A DNA stretch of 64,000 nucleotides. Source: Deltaproteobacteria bacterium (GTDB lineage: Bacteria; Myxococcota; Myxococcia; Myxococcales; JAHFDP01). A program made the position numbers and the translations under genes. Location: the NCBI GenBank assembly GCA_023248955.1, contig JAHFDP010000010.1, positions 1 to 64,000 on the forward strand. Reading direction: 5' to 3'. The notes beneath the pieces are model-generated. The model ran no database searches and was not told the DNA's origin. It saw only the letters and a program-made list of their open reading frames with translations. This document shows, piece after piece, positions 35,479-44,145 of the stretch (positions are counted from its first letter, which is position 1; each line of letters begins with the position of its first letter).

Positions 35479-38400
35479 ATGTCCCGATCGATTGCCTGCT
35501 TGTTGCTCGTTGGCGCGAGTTGTCTCTCGTCGCCGAAGTCCACGGATCTTCGTTTTGGCGCGACCCGGTCGGCGGTGGCGCCGACGTTGTCGCCGGCCAA
35601 CGTGACGCTGGCGCAGGGGCAGACGCAGCAGTTCACGGCGACCGGGACGGGTCCCTACACTTGGGCGCTGCAGCCAAGCCCCTCTGGAAGCATCGACAGC
35701 ACAGGTCTCTACACGGCGGGGAGCCCTGGCTCAACCGGGGCAACGGACACGGTGACTGTCACCGACACAGGCGCGGGCAGCACCACCGCGACGGCCACGG
35801 TCACGATCTCCAAGGGTGTGAATGCCTTCAACAACGGCGGCGCAGGAAACGGGGTCATCGCCGGCAACGGATTCGCGGTCTCTAGCACTAGCCGCGTCGA
35901 GCGACGAGTGGCCCAGACGTTCACGGCAGCGGCGCCCGTGGGCGGCGACACGCAGGCGATGGCGACGCTGGCCGCCGTGGACATGGTGCGCGCCTCCGGC
36001 GGAAGCGGACAAAACATCAAGGCGGAGATTCACTCCCTCACCGGTACGGGGAACATCGATGACCAGGGCGCGGGGAACGCCTACTCGTCGGGGACCATCT
36101 CCGCGCTCTCCGCGCTGCCGACCCCCAACGTAAAGACGCGCGTGCTCATTCCTTTGACGCCGGGGACCGCGCTCACGGTGGGGACGACCTATGCGCTGGT
36201 GCTGAAGGCGGACGTGGCCGGGACACTGTCGTCGTTCGTGAGCGAGACGCCGCTCGCGGGCAATGGAGGCTGGTGGTACGCCAAACGCGTACACATCGGC
36301 GGCTGGGTGGCGCGCGGGGTCTACGCGACACCGGCCTCTAATTACATTCACGATACGACATACAGTGTATCCGGAAACGTGTTCTTGGGCGAAATCTACA
36401 CGTCGCCGACGACCTCCAGCATCAGCCCGACGTCGGCGAGCGTGAACGCTGCGGGTTTTACGCTCACGGTGAACGGCACCAACTTCTTCGCGTCGTCGAC
36501 GGTGAATTGGAATGGGAGCGCGCGGACCACGACCTATGTGAACGCGACGCAGCTCACGGCGACCATTCCGGGTTCGGATCTCACGAGCGCCGGAACGAAC
36601 AGCGTGACCGTGGCGACACCCGCGCCGGGCGGCGGTACCAGCGGAGCGCAAACCTTCTCAGCGAACAACCCATCGCCGACGGTTTCCAGCTTGAATCCCA
36701 CCAACGTGAACGCCGGCACCGGTGCGCTGACGCTGACCGTGAATGGGTCGAACTTCGTGTCCGGCGCGACGGTGAACTGGGCCGGCAGCGCGCGGACGAC
36801 CACCTACGTGAGCGGGACCAAGCTCACCGCCTCGCTCACCTCGTCGGACGTGGCGAGCGCAGGATCGTTTAGCGTGACGGTGACGAACCCCACGCCGGGC
36901 GGCGGTACCAGCAGCGCGGCCACGTTCACGGTGAACTCCGCGGGACCGACCTACGTCACTGGCAACAGCATCGGGTTCGGCTACTACCACGCCTGCACGA
37001 TCGTCAACGGTGGGGTGCAGTGCTGGGGTTACAACACCTATGGGGAAATAGGCAACAACTCCACGACAGACGTCCACACACCGGTTGCCGTCACCGGCCT
37101 CGGTAGCGGCGCACAGCTCGTTGTCAACGGCGCCTATTCGAGCTGCGCAATCGTTAATGGCGGTGCACAGTGCTGGGGGCGCGGCTGGTACGGCGAGCTT
37201 GGCAACAACTCGACAGCAGATGCTGCAGTAACCACTCCAGTCCAGGTTGTTGGTTTGACGAGCGGGGTTCAGGACATCAAGGAGGCCTACCGCAGTGGAT
37301 GTGCGCTCGTGAACGGAGGCGTTCAATGCTGGGGCAACAACCAGTTTGGAGACCTCGGCAACAACTCCGTCTCCGACAGCAGCGTGCCAGTGCAGGTCTA
37401 TGGCTTGAGCAGCGGTGTGCAGGCGATCGCCAAGGGCGAGTACCATACCTGCGCGCTCGTCAACGGCGGTGTCCAATGCTGGGGACGAGGCCAGCAGGGA
37501 CAACTTGGTAACAACGCCACGGCCGATAACCATATCCCCGTGCAGGTTACCGGTCTTCCGGCAGGCAGCGGCGTGCAAGCCATTGCGACGGGCGACTATC
37601 ACTCCTGCGCGATTGTCAACGGTAGCGCTCAGTGCTGGGGTAACAACAGCAGCCGTGGCGATCTGGGCAACAACTCCACCGCTCAGAGCAACGTTCCTGT
37701 TCAAGTCCTCGGACTGACTGCCGGCGTTGACTTTCTCGGTCTGGGGACCAATCTCTCCTGTGCCATAGCGGATGGTAGCGCGAAATGCTGGGGCTGGAAT
37801 AGCAACGGACAGCTCGGCAACAACAGCGTGAGCGACAGCTTGGTGCCGATGCAAGTGCTTGGGCTCACCGGCGGCGCCACGGCCATCGCCGCTGGTGCCT
37901 ACTCGGCCTGTGCCATCGTTAACGGCGCCGTCAAGTGCTGGGGAAGCAACTCCAATGGCTACCTCGGCGATAACACCGTCACCGAGAGGCACGTACCCGT
38001 TCAGGTTGTCGGGCTCACCTCGGGCCTTCTCGCGGCCACCACCGGAAAATACAATGGATGTGCGATAGTCAATGGCGGCGTTCAGTGCTGGGGCCACAAC
38101 CATTACGGCCAGCTCGGCAACAACAGCACAAGCGATACCCACGTCCCGACCAAGGCCGATGCTTCGGTGCAGAGCGGCGTTCAATCCGTTACTTCGGCCT
38201 TTTATGGATCTTGCGCGATCGTCAACGGCGCCGCGTTGTGCTGGGGCAGGAACGCATTTGGTCAGCTTGGCAACAACACCTGCTGCACGCAAAGCAATGT
38301 CCCCGTGCAGGTCCTCGGCCTTACCAGTGGTGTGCAAGCAGTCGTTACCAATGAGAACGAGGACGCTTGCGCCATCGTCAACGGCAGCGCCCAATGCTGG

Positions 38401-39120
38401 GGGTATGGTGCCGGCGGCCAACTCGGCAACAACGCTACCTCCAATCAGTATGCGCCGGTGCAGGTTACCGGGCTCACGAGCGGTGTGCAGCAGCTCTCCG
38501 GCACCAATGAATCCTTCTGCGCGCTGGCGAACGGCGGCGTGCAGTGCTGGGGCCGCAACAACTACGGCGAGCTCGGCAACGGTTCGATCGGCGGCAGCAG
38601 CAACACACCGGTCGCGGTCGCGGGGCTCACCAGCGGCGTGAAGTCGATTTCCTGCTCGCAGTCCCACTGCTGCGCGGTCGCCAGCGGCGGTCTGCAGTGC
38701 TGGGGCTCGAACGGCCAGGGACAGCTCGGCAACAACGATACCTCGAACAGCGGCTCGGCGGTGCAGGTCAGCGGAATCGCAGCCGGCGCCCAACAGATCG
38801 CCTCGGGCGGCGACGTCGGCGGTGCCCAGGCAGTCTGGCCCTACGAGGGTTTCACCTGCGCGCTCATCAATGGCGGGGTCCAGTGTTTCGGCGGCAACAG
38901 CTTTAGCCAGCTGGGCAACGCCAGCACGACCCAATCGCTGGTGCCGGTCCAGACGAGCTCGCTCGCCAGCGGAGCCCAGTCGGTTTCCAGCGGTGGCTCG
39001 TTCGCCTGTGCGCTGGTGGGCGGAAGCGTCCAGTGTTGGGGGGCGAACAACGAAGGCGAGCTTGGAAACAACTCAACGACCTCCAGCAACGTCCCGGTGA
39101 CCGTATCCGCGTTTCAGTGA
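35479..39120 (+). CDS. giant RCC1-repeat lipoprotein
   Basis: 1213 aa. The leader SIACLLLVGASC gives a lipoprotein. Domains in order: a Big2-like Ig domain (about 30-115), an unrecognised 200-residue beta domain, two IPT/TIG Ig domains (SISPTSASVNAAGFTLTVNG, then VSSLNPTNVNAGTGALTLTV), then 14 RCC1/regulator-of-chromosome-condensation-like repeats with core CAIVNGGVQCWGxNxxGQLG. Fourteen blades would make two seven-bladed propellers. Each blade holds two Cys, so disulfides may lock the blades outside the cell. The AT-rich leader contains GAAAGAGGGG before the ATG. Confidence 0.92.
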   Translation: MSRSIACLLLVGASCLSSPKSTDLRFGATRSAVAPTLSPANVTLAQGQTQQFTATGTGPYTWALQPSPSGSIDSTGLYTAGSPGSTGATDTVTVTDTGAGSTTATATVTISKGVNAFNNGGAGNGVIAGNGFAVSSTSRVERRVAQTFTAAAPVGGDTQAMATLAAVDMVRASGGSGQNIKAEIHSLTGTGNIDDQGAGNAYSSGTISALSALPTPNVKTRVLIPLTPGTALTVGTTYALVLKADVAGTLSSFVSETPLAGNGGWWYAKRVHIGGWVARGVYATPASNYIHDTTYSVSGNVFLGEIYTSPTTSSISPTSASVNAAGFTLTVNGTNFFASSTVNWNGSARTTTYVNATQLTATIPGSDLTSAGTNSVTVATPAPGGGTSGAQTFSANNPSPTVSSLNPTNVNAGTGALTLTVNGSNFVSGATVNWAGSARTTTYVSGTKLTASLTSSDVASAGSFSVTVTNPTPGGGTSSAATFTVNSAGPTYVTGNSIGFGYYHACTIVNGGVQCWGYNTYGEIGNNSTTDVHTPVAVTGLGSGAQLVVNGAYSSCAIVNGGAQCWGRGWYGELGNNSTADAAVTTPVQVVGLTSGVQDIKEAYRSGCALVNGGVQCWGNNQFGDLGNNSVSDSSVPVQVYGLSSGVQAIAKGEYHTCALVNGGVQCWGRGQQGQLGNNATADNHIPVQVTGLPAGSGVQAIATGDYHSCAIVNGSAQCWGNNSSRGDLGNNSTAQSNVPVQVLGLTAGVDFLGLGTNLSCAIADGSAKCWGWNSNGQLGNNSVSDSLVPMQVLGLTGGATAIAAGAYSACAIVNGAVKCWGSNSNGYLGDNTVTERHVPVQVVGLTSGLLAATTGKYNGCAIVNGGVQCWGHNHYGQLGNNSTSDTHVPTKADASVQSGVQSVTSAFYGSCAIVNGAALCWGRNAFGQLGNNTCCTQSNVPVQVLGLTSGVQAVVTNENEDACAIVNGSAQCWGYGAGGQLGNNATSNQYAPVQVTGLTSGVQQLSGTNESFCALANGGVQCWGRNNYGELGNGSIGGSSNTPVAVAGLTSGVKSISCSQSHCCAVASGGLQCWGSNGQGQLGNNDTSNSGSAVQVSGIAAGAQQIASGGDVGGAQAVWPYEGFTCALINGGVQCFGGNSFSQLGNASTTQSLVPVQTSSLASGAQSVSSGGSFACALVGGSVQCWGANNEGELGNNSTTSSNVPVTVSAFQ

Positions 39121-39161
39121 GCCAGGGCTTCACGGCCGCTCAGCTCAGGACAGTTCTACTG

Positions 39162-39390
39162 CTGAAGAGCTGTCGATTAATCGGCAACTCTTCAGTCCGA
39201 CACGCAATCTCGAGCGCGGCGGCGGGCGGGGTGAGCCCGGGGTTCGATCGAGCGCTTCCAGCGCCACCGCACGGGCCGGCGGCGCTTCCAACATGCGCCG
39301 CACATGCGCCGATTCACTCGGCGCAGAGGGGTGGGCGGCCCGACCTTTCAATGGCCAGGAGTTGTCAATTGCAATTAATCGACAACTCTT
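39162..39390. repeat. dispersed element with palindromic ends, copy of the 10.6/25.6 kb family
   Basis: The left end is a 34-base palindrome (39162-39195, CTGAAGAGCTGTCG arm) with two mismatched positions per arm. The right end carries GAGTTGTC (39359-39366) pairing with GACAACTC (39381-39388). The reverse complement of the right end resembles the left end. The interior shares 39246-39312 with 10782-10847 and 39304-39351 with 25606-25657. The remaining 39391-39682 holds no gene I can see. Confidence 0.7.
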
Positions 39391-39682
39391 GAGCCGTAGT
39401 GGCCGACGCAGCAACAGCAAGAAGAAACGACGTCAGGTGCGCCGACAAACCCGACAAACGGTGTGACCACATGAACCGATTTCATCGCCACGTCACACCG
39501 GACGATCTCGGAGGCAAGTTGCTCGCTTAACAAAACCGAAGCGAGAACATGCGCTTACGGTTGTGTGGATTTTTGGCGGCGAGCGGTGGTCATTTTCTTT
39601 CTCTACCGAATCGCCGCGTTCACATCCACGTCACTGTTCGACCGCGAGCCCCCGTGCACCGCGAATTTTGTATAAACCCCCC

Positions 39683-41104
39683 ATGTCCGCTCCCATCCGC
39701 GTCCGATTCGCTCCCTCGCCCACGGGCTATCTCCACATTGGCGGCGCCCGCACCGCGCTCTTTAACTGGCTCTACGCGCGCCACCACGGCGGCACGTTCA
39801 TGCTGCGAATCGAAGACACCGACCGCGAGCGCAGCACGCCCGAAAGCGTCCGCGCGATCCTCGACGGCCTGCGCTGGCTCGGCCTCGACTGGGATGAAGG
39901 TCCCGAGATCGGCGGCGCGCACGGACCCTACTTTCAGACCGAGCGAATCGCGCTCTACCGTGAGACGGTCGAGGGCCTCCGCGCCAAAGGACGCGCCTAC
40001 CGCTGCACCTGCACCCGCGAGGAAATCGACGCGCGCCGCAAATTGATCGGCCCGGCCTACCGCTACGAGGGCACTTGCAAGGACGATCGCGATCCCGGTG
40101 ACAAACCGTTCGTCTACCGCTTCCGTCTCCCCGAGAGCGGCCGCGTGGAGTTCGCCGACCGCGTGGTCGGGAAAATCGGCAAGATGGTCAGCGACCTCTA
40201 CGACGAAGTGCTCTGCCGCGCCGACTACGTACCGCTCTACAACTTCGGCTGCGTGGTCGACGATCACCACATGGGAATCACGTTGGTGGGCCGCGGGCAA
40301 GAACACATCAACTCAACATTTCCTCAACTCCTGCTTTACGAGGCACTCGGCTGGCAGCCGCCGGAATTTGCGCACTTCCCGCTGATCCTGGGACCCGACC
40401 GCGAAAAACTTTCCAAGCGCTTGCACCCCGAAGCCGACGTGATGCTGCACAAGAAAAATGGCATGCTGCCCGAGGCGCTGCTCAACTACGTGGTCCGGCT
40501 GGGCTGGTCGCACGGGAACGACGAAGTAATCAGCCGCGCACAGATGATCGAGTGGTTCGACTTCGATCGCGTCGGCAGCACCAGCGGCGTGTGGGATCCC
40601 ACGAAGCTCGCGTGGCTCAACCAGAAGTGGATCGAGGCCGGCGACGATAAAAGGCTCGCGGAGTTGAGCTTGACCTTTTTTCAAGATCGCAACGTGCCGG
40701 TTTCCGCGAACGATCCGAAGGTGGTGCGTGCCATGGCGCTTTTGAAGGGCCGCGCCAAGAGCCTTTCCGAGCTCGCCGATCAGGGGCTCTTTTTCTTCAC
40801 GCGCGGCTTGCCGTCGATGGATGCAGCCGCGGAAGCGAAGTTTCTGACGTCCGCCGCCAAGCCGCTTCTCGCAGACGCACGAAAGTTGATCGCCGACCAC
40901 GGCCTCGCGGATCCGCACGCGCTCGAGGAGAAATTCCGCGCGCTGGCCACGGAACGCGGTTTGGGCCTCGGCAAAGTCGCGCAACCCGTCCGCGTTGCCG
41001 TCACGGGAACCACCGCCAGCCCGCCGCTCTTCGACACCATGGCGCTGATCGGGCAGGACGAGGTGCTGGCGCGCCTGGACGCAGTGCTGGCGAGGATAGC
41101 GTGA
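39683..41104 (+). CDS. gltX: glutamyl-tRNA synthetase
   Basis: 473 aa, class I. The HIGH region is FAPSPTGYLHIGGARTALFN; the KMSKS counterpart is KLSKR; YRCTCTREEIDARR is the zinc-region counterpart. The connecting DDHHMGITLVGRGQEHINST is slightly unusual (VGRGQEH for VIRGEEH). The frame is open upstream but the ATG at 39683 fits. tRNA-Gln(CUG) and tRNA-Glu(CUC) lie just downstream, which fits a possible non-discriminating enzyme charging both tRNAs. The next gene begins in its stop codon (GTGA). Confidence 0.97.
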   Translation: MSAPIRVRFAPSPTGYLHIGGARTALFNWLYARHHGGTFMLRIEDTDRERSTPESVRAILDGLRWLGLDWDEGPEIGGAHGPYFQTERIALYRETVEGLRAKGRAYRCTCTREEIDARRKLIGPAYRYEGTCKDDRDPGDKPFVYRFRLPESGRVEFADRVVGKIGKMVSDLYDEVLCRADYVPLYNFGCVVDDHHMGITLVGRGQEHINSTFPQLLLYEALGWQPPEFAHFPLILGPDREKLSKRLHPEADVMLHKKNGMLPEALLNYVVRLGWSHGNDEVISRAQMIEWFDFDRVGSTSGVWDPTKLAWLNQKWIEAGDDKRLAELSLTFFQDRNVPVSANDPKVVRAMALLKGRAKSLSELADQGLFFFTRGLPSMDAAAEAKFLTSAAKPLLADARKLIADHGLADPHALEEKFRALATERGLGLGKVAQPVRVAVTGTTASPPLFDTMALIGQDEVLARLDAVLARIA

Positions 41105-41463
41105 CGTCCCGATCGTTTGACACCACTAAGCGCATTCTCTATATCGCGCTCGCCGCAGTCCTCGCCCGTCCAGCGCTGGCCGCGGCCGATCAACGGGTGC
41201 ATGGCGTTCCGCTCCCAGCGAACGCGGTAAAGGTGGAAGAAGATCGCTACCGAATTTCGGAATCGTTCGAGGAAGTGCAGAAATACTACCGGCGGGAGTT
41301 GCCCGCCGCGAAATATCCGCGGAAGGCAATCCGCAACCAGTCGGGCGTCCGGGCCGTGCACATCGCCAACCCGGCCGCGAAAGGTGACTGGGAAGGTGTA
41401 AACATTTATGAGCTTCCCTCGTCGCCAGGAGAGGTTCGAGTATTTATACTGGCGACGCAGTAA
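41101..41463 (+). CDS. exported hypothetical protein coupled to gltX
   Basis: 120 aa from a GTG that overlaps the gltX stop. Signal peptide ILYIALAAVLARPALA is followed by a small alpha/beta domain (YRISESFEEVQKYYRRELPA to WEGVNIYELPSSPGEVRVFIL). No family was recognised. The coupling to a synthetase gene looks incidental. Confidence 0.7.
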   Translation: MTSRSFDTTKRILYIALAAVLARPALAAADQRVHGVPLPANAVKVEEDRYRISESFEEVQKYYRRELPAAKYPRKAIRNQSGVRAVHIANPAAKGDWEGVNIYELPSSPGEVRVFILATQ

Positions 41464-41469
41464 CGATCC

Positions 41470-41543
41470 TGGGGGATCGTCTAACGGCAGGACGTAAGAC
41501 TCTGACTCTTACTATCTAGGTTCGAATCCTAGTCCCCCAACCA
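41470..41543 (+). tRNA. tRNA-Gln (CUG)
   Basis: A full cloverleaf can be drawn: acceptor TGGGGGA with TCCCCCA, D stem GTCT/GGAC, anticodon stem TAAGA/TCTTA with loop CTCTGAC (anticodon CTG), T stem CTAGG-TTCGAAT-CCTAG, discriminator A and encoded CCA. Confidence 0.95.
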
Positions 41544-41632
41544 ATGAACACCCAGCTAACCGAGCCGGGAAAATCCTTTTGAGTAGGGTTCCATCCGCTC
41601 TCCGAATTTGCTATTAGAGCCGCGTCCGACTT

Positions 41633-41707
41633 GGCCCCATCGTCTAGCGGTTAGGACGGCAGCCTCTCACGCTGCAGACAGGAGTTCAATTCTCCTTGGG
41701 GTCACCA
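41633..41707 (+). tRNA. tRNA-Glu (CUC)
   Basis: Acceptor GGCCCCA with TGGGGTC, D arm GTCTAGCGGTTAGGAC, anticodon stem GCAGC/GCTGC with loop CTCTCAC (anticodon CTC), T arm AGGAG-TTCAATT-CTCCT, discriminator A and encoded CCA. It ends one base before the 3' end of the convergent chrA gene. Confidence 0.95.
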
Positions 41708-41708
41708 A

Positions 41709-42809
41709 CTAAATCCCGCAAACGCGCATAGCGGCAAACCGTAAAATCCCGCCGCCAAAAATCACCAGCGCCGCGTTGACCCTCCAAACATAAACGCTCG
41801 CCAGCGCCACCACCGCGATCCCCACGCCCGCCGGTGAATCGATCGTGGCCTGCCCCAAGCTGAGTGCGGCCGCCAGCATCAACCCGATCACGGCCGGCGT
41901 AAGCCCCTCCAGCGCCGCACGCAACGCCCGGCTCTCCTGATTGCGGGTAATCCAAGTCCCCGCCACAACCGTCAGCAGAAACGGCACCGCGAAAACACCC
42001 ATCGTCGCTGCCAACGCGCCAATCAATCCCGCCACCCGCCACCCAATAAACGTCGCGCTAATCAGCACCGGCCCCGGCGTGATCTGCCCCAGCGTCATCG
42101 CGTCCGCGAACTCCACCGGCGTGAGCCAATGAAACCGCTCGACCGCCTCGCTCTCCACAAACGGAATCATCGTAAACCCGCCACCAAACGCAGCCGCGCC
42201 GACGCGCGCGAACACGAACAGCAGCAACGGCCACGCCTGCACCGCAAGCGTGGCGTCACGACGCCCGCGAATGATCAACCCCACGGCGATCCCGAAAATC
42301 GCCACCTCTGGCACGGTCATGCCGATGAGTTGGTGCAACAACAACGCGGCCACGACCACCACGGCCTGCCACACCTGCGAGAGCCCATCTCGCGCTAACC
42401 GCAACGTCACTGCCAAAATCAGCCCCACCACCGCGCCACCCAATCCTGCAAAGACGCTCGCCACCTGCGGCAGCGTGTGAAAGCGATCATATCCCCAGGC
42501 GAAGGCGCACATCGCAACAGCCGACGGCAGCACGAACGCCGACGACGCGCACAAGGCGCCGACGATCCCGCGGTGCCGCAATCCGAAATAGGTGAAGCAG
42601 TTGGTCGACGCACTTCCTGGCAGCGTTTGCGCCACCGCCGCGGTCTGCAAGAACTCTCGCCGCGTGACCCAGCCGCGCCGCTCCAGACCATCCTGAATCA
42701 TCCCCAGCACCGCGAGTCCGCCGCCAAATCCCACCACGCCGAGCCGCAGCGCAAAGAGCGTCAACGCCGACAACGTGGGACTGGTCTCTTGGCCTTGCTC
42801 TTCGTTCAC
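41709..42809 (-). CDS. chrA: chromate transporter family protein (long, two-domain)
   Basis: 366 aa with about 10-12 membrane helices in two homologous halves. Family marks are LRLGVVGFGGGLAVLGM, AVAQTLPGSASTN in the first half, and ARVGAAAFGGGFTMIPF with TLGQITPGPVLISATFIG in the second. Members export chromate or related oxyanions, though many genomic copies have unknown physiological substrates. The GTG start overlaps the stop of the cNMP-DUF1003 gene (GTGA), so the two are translated together. Confidence 0.9.
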   Translation of the reverse strand: MNEEQGQETSPTLSALTLFALRLGVVGFGGGLAVLGMIQDGLERRGWVTRREFLQTAAVAQTLPGSASTNCFTYFGLRHRGIVGALCASSAFVLPSAVAMCAFAWGYDRFHTLPQVASVFAGLGGAVVGLILAVTLRLARDGLSQVWQAVVVVAALLLHQLIGMTVPEVAIFGIAVGLIIRGRRDATLAVQAWPLLLFVFARVGAAAFGGGFTMIPFVESEAVERFHWLTPVEFADAMTLGQITPGPVLISATFIGWRVAGLIGALAATMGVFAVPFLLTVVAGTWITRNQESRALRAALEGLTPAVIGLMLAAALSLGQATIDSPAGVGIAVVALASVYVWRVNAALVIFGGGILRFAAMRVCGI

Positions 42810-43639
42810 GCTTGCTTTCGTCGCCCCGCGCCGCGAATGTCTGCCAAGCGCGCGGCGTGCATCGCTTCTAGCTTTTCGTCGAAGCGCCGCATCTCGATTT
42901 CATTCTTGAGATTCACTTCGAAATCGACGTCATTTTGCAACGCGTGCTTGGCGGCTTGACGATTCTGGCTCATCAGAATGAACGGCGCCTGGAACGCCAC
43001 CGTCAGGGAGAGCGCGAAGTTGAAGAGGTTGAACGGAAACGGATCGAACGGCTGAAAGAGAAATTGCGTGGCGTTGAGCAGCGTCCACACCACAGTGGCG
43101 ACTCCGAAAAAAGTCACAAAGCCCCAAGAGCCGACAAATCCTGCCACGGTGTCGGCCAGCCGATCGGCACGCGTCCAGGTGTGCGAGGCAAGCTCGTTGG
43201 CGTTGCGCGTGGCCAGCTGACGCGCGCGCTCTGTGGTGAGCGAGAGGCGGCTCGCCAAAAGAGAGAGCAACTGCCGCGTGATCGCCGGCGTCGTTTCGAG
43301 CAGGCGGCGAAAAGCATCGGTGGGAATCAGCAACAGCTCCGTCGACGCCATCGCCGTGGCATCCGCACTGCGCGGCTGACCGTCGAGCAGCGCGAGCTCA
43401 CCGAACGCCTCTCCCTCTTTGAGATGGGCGTAAACGATCTCCCGCTCACCCTGTCCGACGCCGATTTTCACCTCGCCCGAAAGGATCACGTACATGCCGT
43501 CCGCGGCGTCGCCACAATGGAAGAGCGGTGTTCCCGCCGAGACGGACCGGCGAATCACTACCGCGGCCACACGCGCCAACGCGTCTTGCGAGAGCCCGCG
43601 AAAAAGCGTGATTCGGCTGAGCGTGTGCGCGTCGGACAC
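42806..43639 (-). CDS. cyclic-nucleotide-binding domain fused to DUF1003 membrane domain
   Basis: 277 aa from a GTG at 43639. An ATG at 43705 is in frame but would leave only 9 bp to the divergent gene. The N-terminal cNMP/Crp-type beta-barrel has GTPLFHCGDAADGMYVILSGEV and GEAFGELALLDGQPRSADATA (phosphate cassette). The C-terminus is DUF1003: GFVGSWGFVTFFGVATVVWT, LFNFALSLTVAFQAPFILMSQNRQ, and a helical Glu-rich tail. It may gate or sense for the coupled chromate-type transporter (inference). Confidence 0.85.
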   Translation of the reverse strand: MSDAHTLSRITLFRGLSQDALARVAAVVIRRSVSAGTPLFHCGDAADGMYVILSGEVKIGVGQGEREIVYAHLKEGEAFGELALLDGQPRSADATAMASTELLLIPTDAFRRLLETTPAITRQLLSLLASRLSLTTERARQLATRNANELASHTWTRADRLADTVAGFVGSWGFVTFFGVATVVWTLLNATQFLFQPFDPFPFNLFNFALSLTVAFQAPFILMSQNRQAAKHALQNDVDFEVNLKNEIEMRRFDEKLEAMHAARLADIRGAGRRKQA

Positions 43640-43714
43640 GGTTAGGTATTTGCAAGCGCCGAAACGACGATCGCGTGGCGAATTCGCATTCGCCGATGTT
43701 AGCATGCGTCTTCT

Positions 43715-43954
43715 ATGGCCAAACGCGACGAAAAAAAAGCAACACCCGCTTGTCGCCAGCTCCTCGAAACGGGCGACTTTCGTGCAGCGCGGACCGAGGC
43801 TCAGCGCGCGCTGAACGCAGCCCCTTCCGCCGAACTCCGCGCCGAAGCTGAAGCCGTACTCGTGGCCACGCAACTCGATTCGCAAGCACTACTCGCGGCT
43901 GGGCTTGTGCTAGCCGCCATTGCCACGGCGGCGGCCTTCGGACTCTTTCGCTAA
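43715..43954 (+). CDS. small C-tail-anchored membrane protein
   Basis: 79 aa. A charged, helical, TPR-like N-terminus (CRQLLETGDFRAARTEAQRAL) ends in one membrane segment (ALLAAGLVLAAIATAAAFGLF). This arrangement suggests an inner-membrane tail-anchored protein. No family known to me. It diverges from the cNMP-DUF1003 gene. Confidence 0.6.
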   Translation: MAKRDEKKATPACRQLLETGDFRAARTEAQRALNAAPSAELRAEAEAVLVATQLDSQALLAAGLVLAAIATAAAFGLFR

Positions 43955-44025
43955 CGTTCCCTAACCTGAGTTTTTTCGTAGGCCCTGCTCCGAGGCTCCG
44001 TCATCAGAAGTGACGCCATCTTGGA

Positions 44026-44046
44026 GGGGGAGCTCGCTCCCCCTTT
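44026..44046 (+). terminator. hairpin, possible terminator
   Basis: GGGGGAG-CTCG-CTCCCCC followed by TTT, 70 bp after the small membrane protein gene. CCTCCCCCAAG just downstream could form a competing stem with CTTGGAGGGGG. The U-run is short, so it may be a REP-like hairpin instead. The rest of 43955-44145 shows nothing else. Confidence 0.45.
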
Positions 44047-44145
44047 AAGCCTCCCCCAAGAGCGATCCTACAGTCTGTAGCGGTGTTTTCCTCGTATGGT
44101 GAATAAGTCAGGCTAACGCGCATCAGTGCGGAGCGGAGCCGTAGC

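Noticed and set aside
41633-41709. tRNA-Glu 3' end as an integration site
   Set aside because: chrA ends one base away, but no integrase, no direct repeat of the tRNA end and no change of composition were seen.
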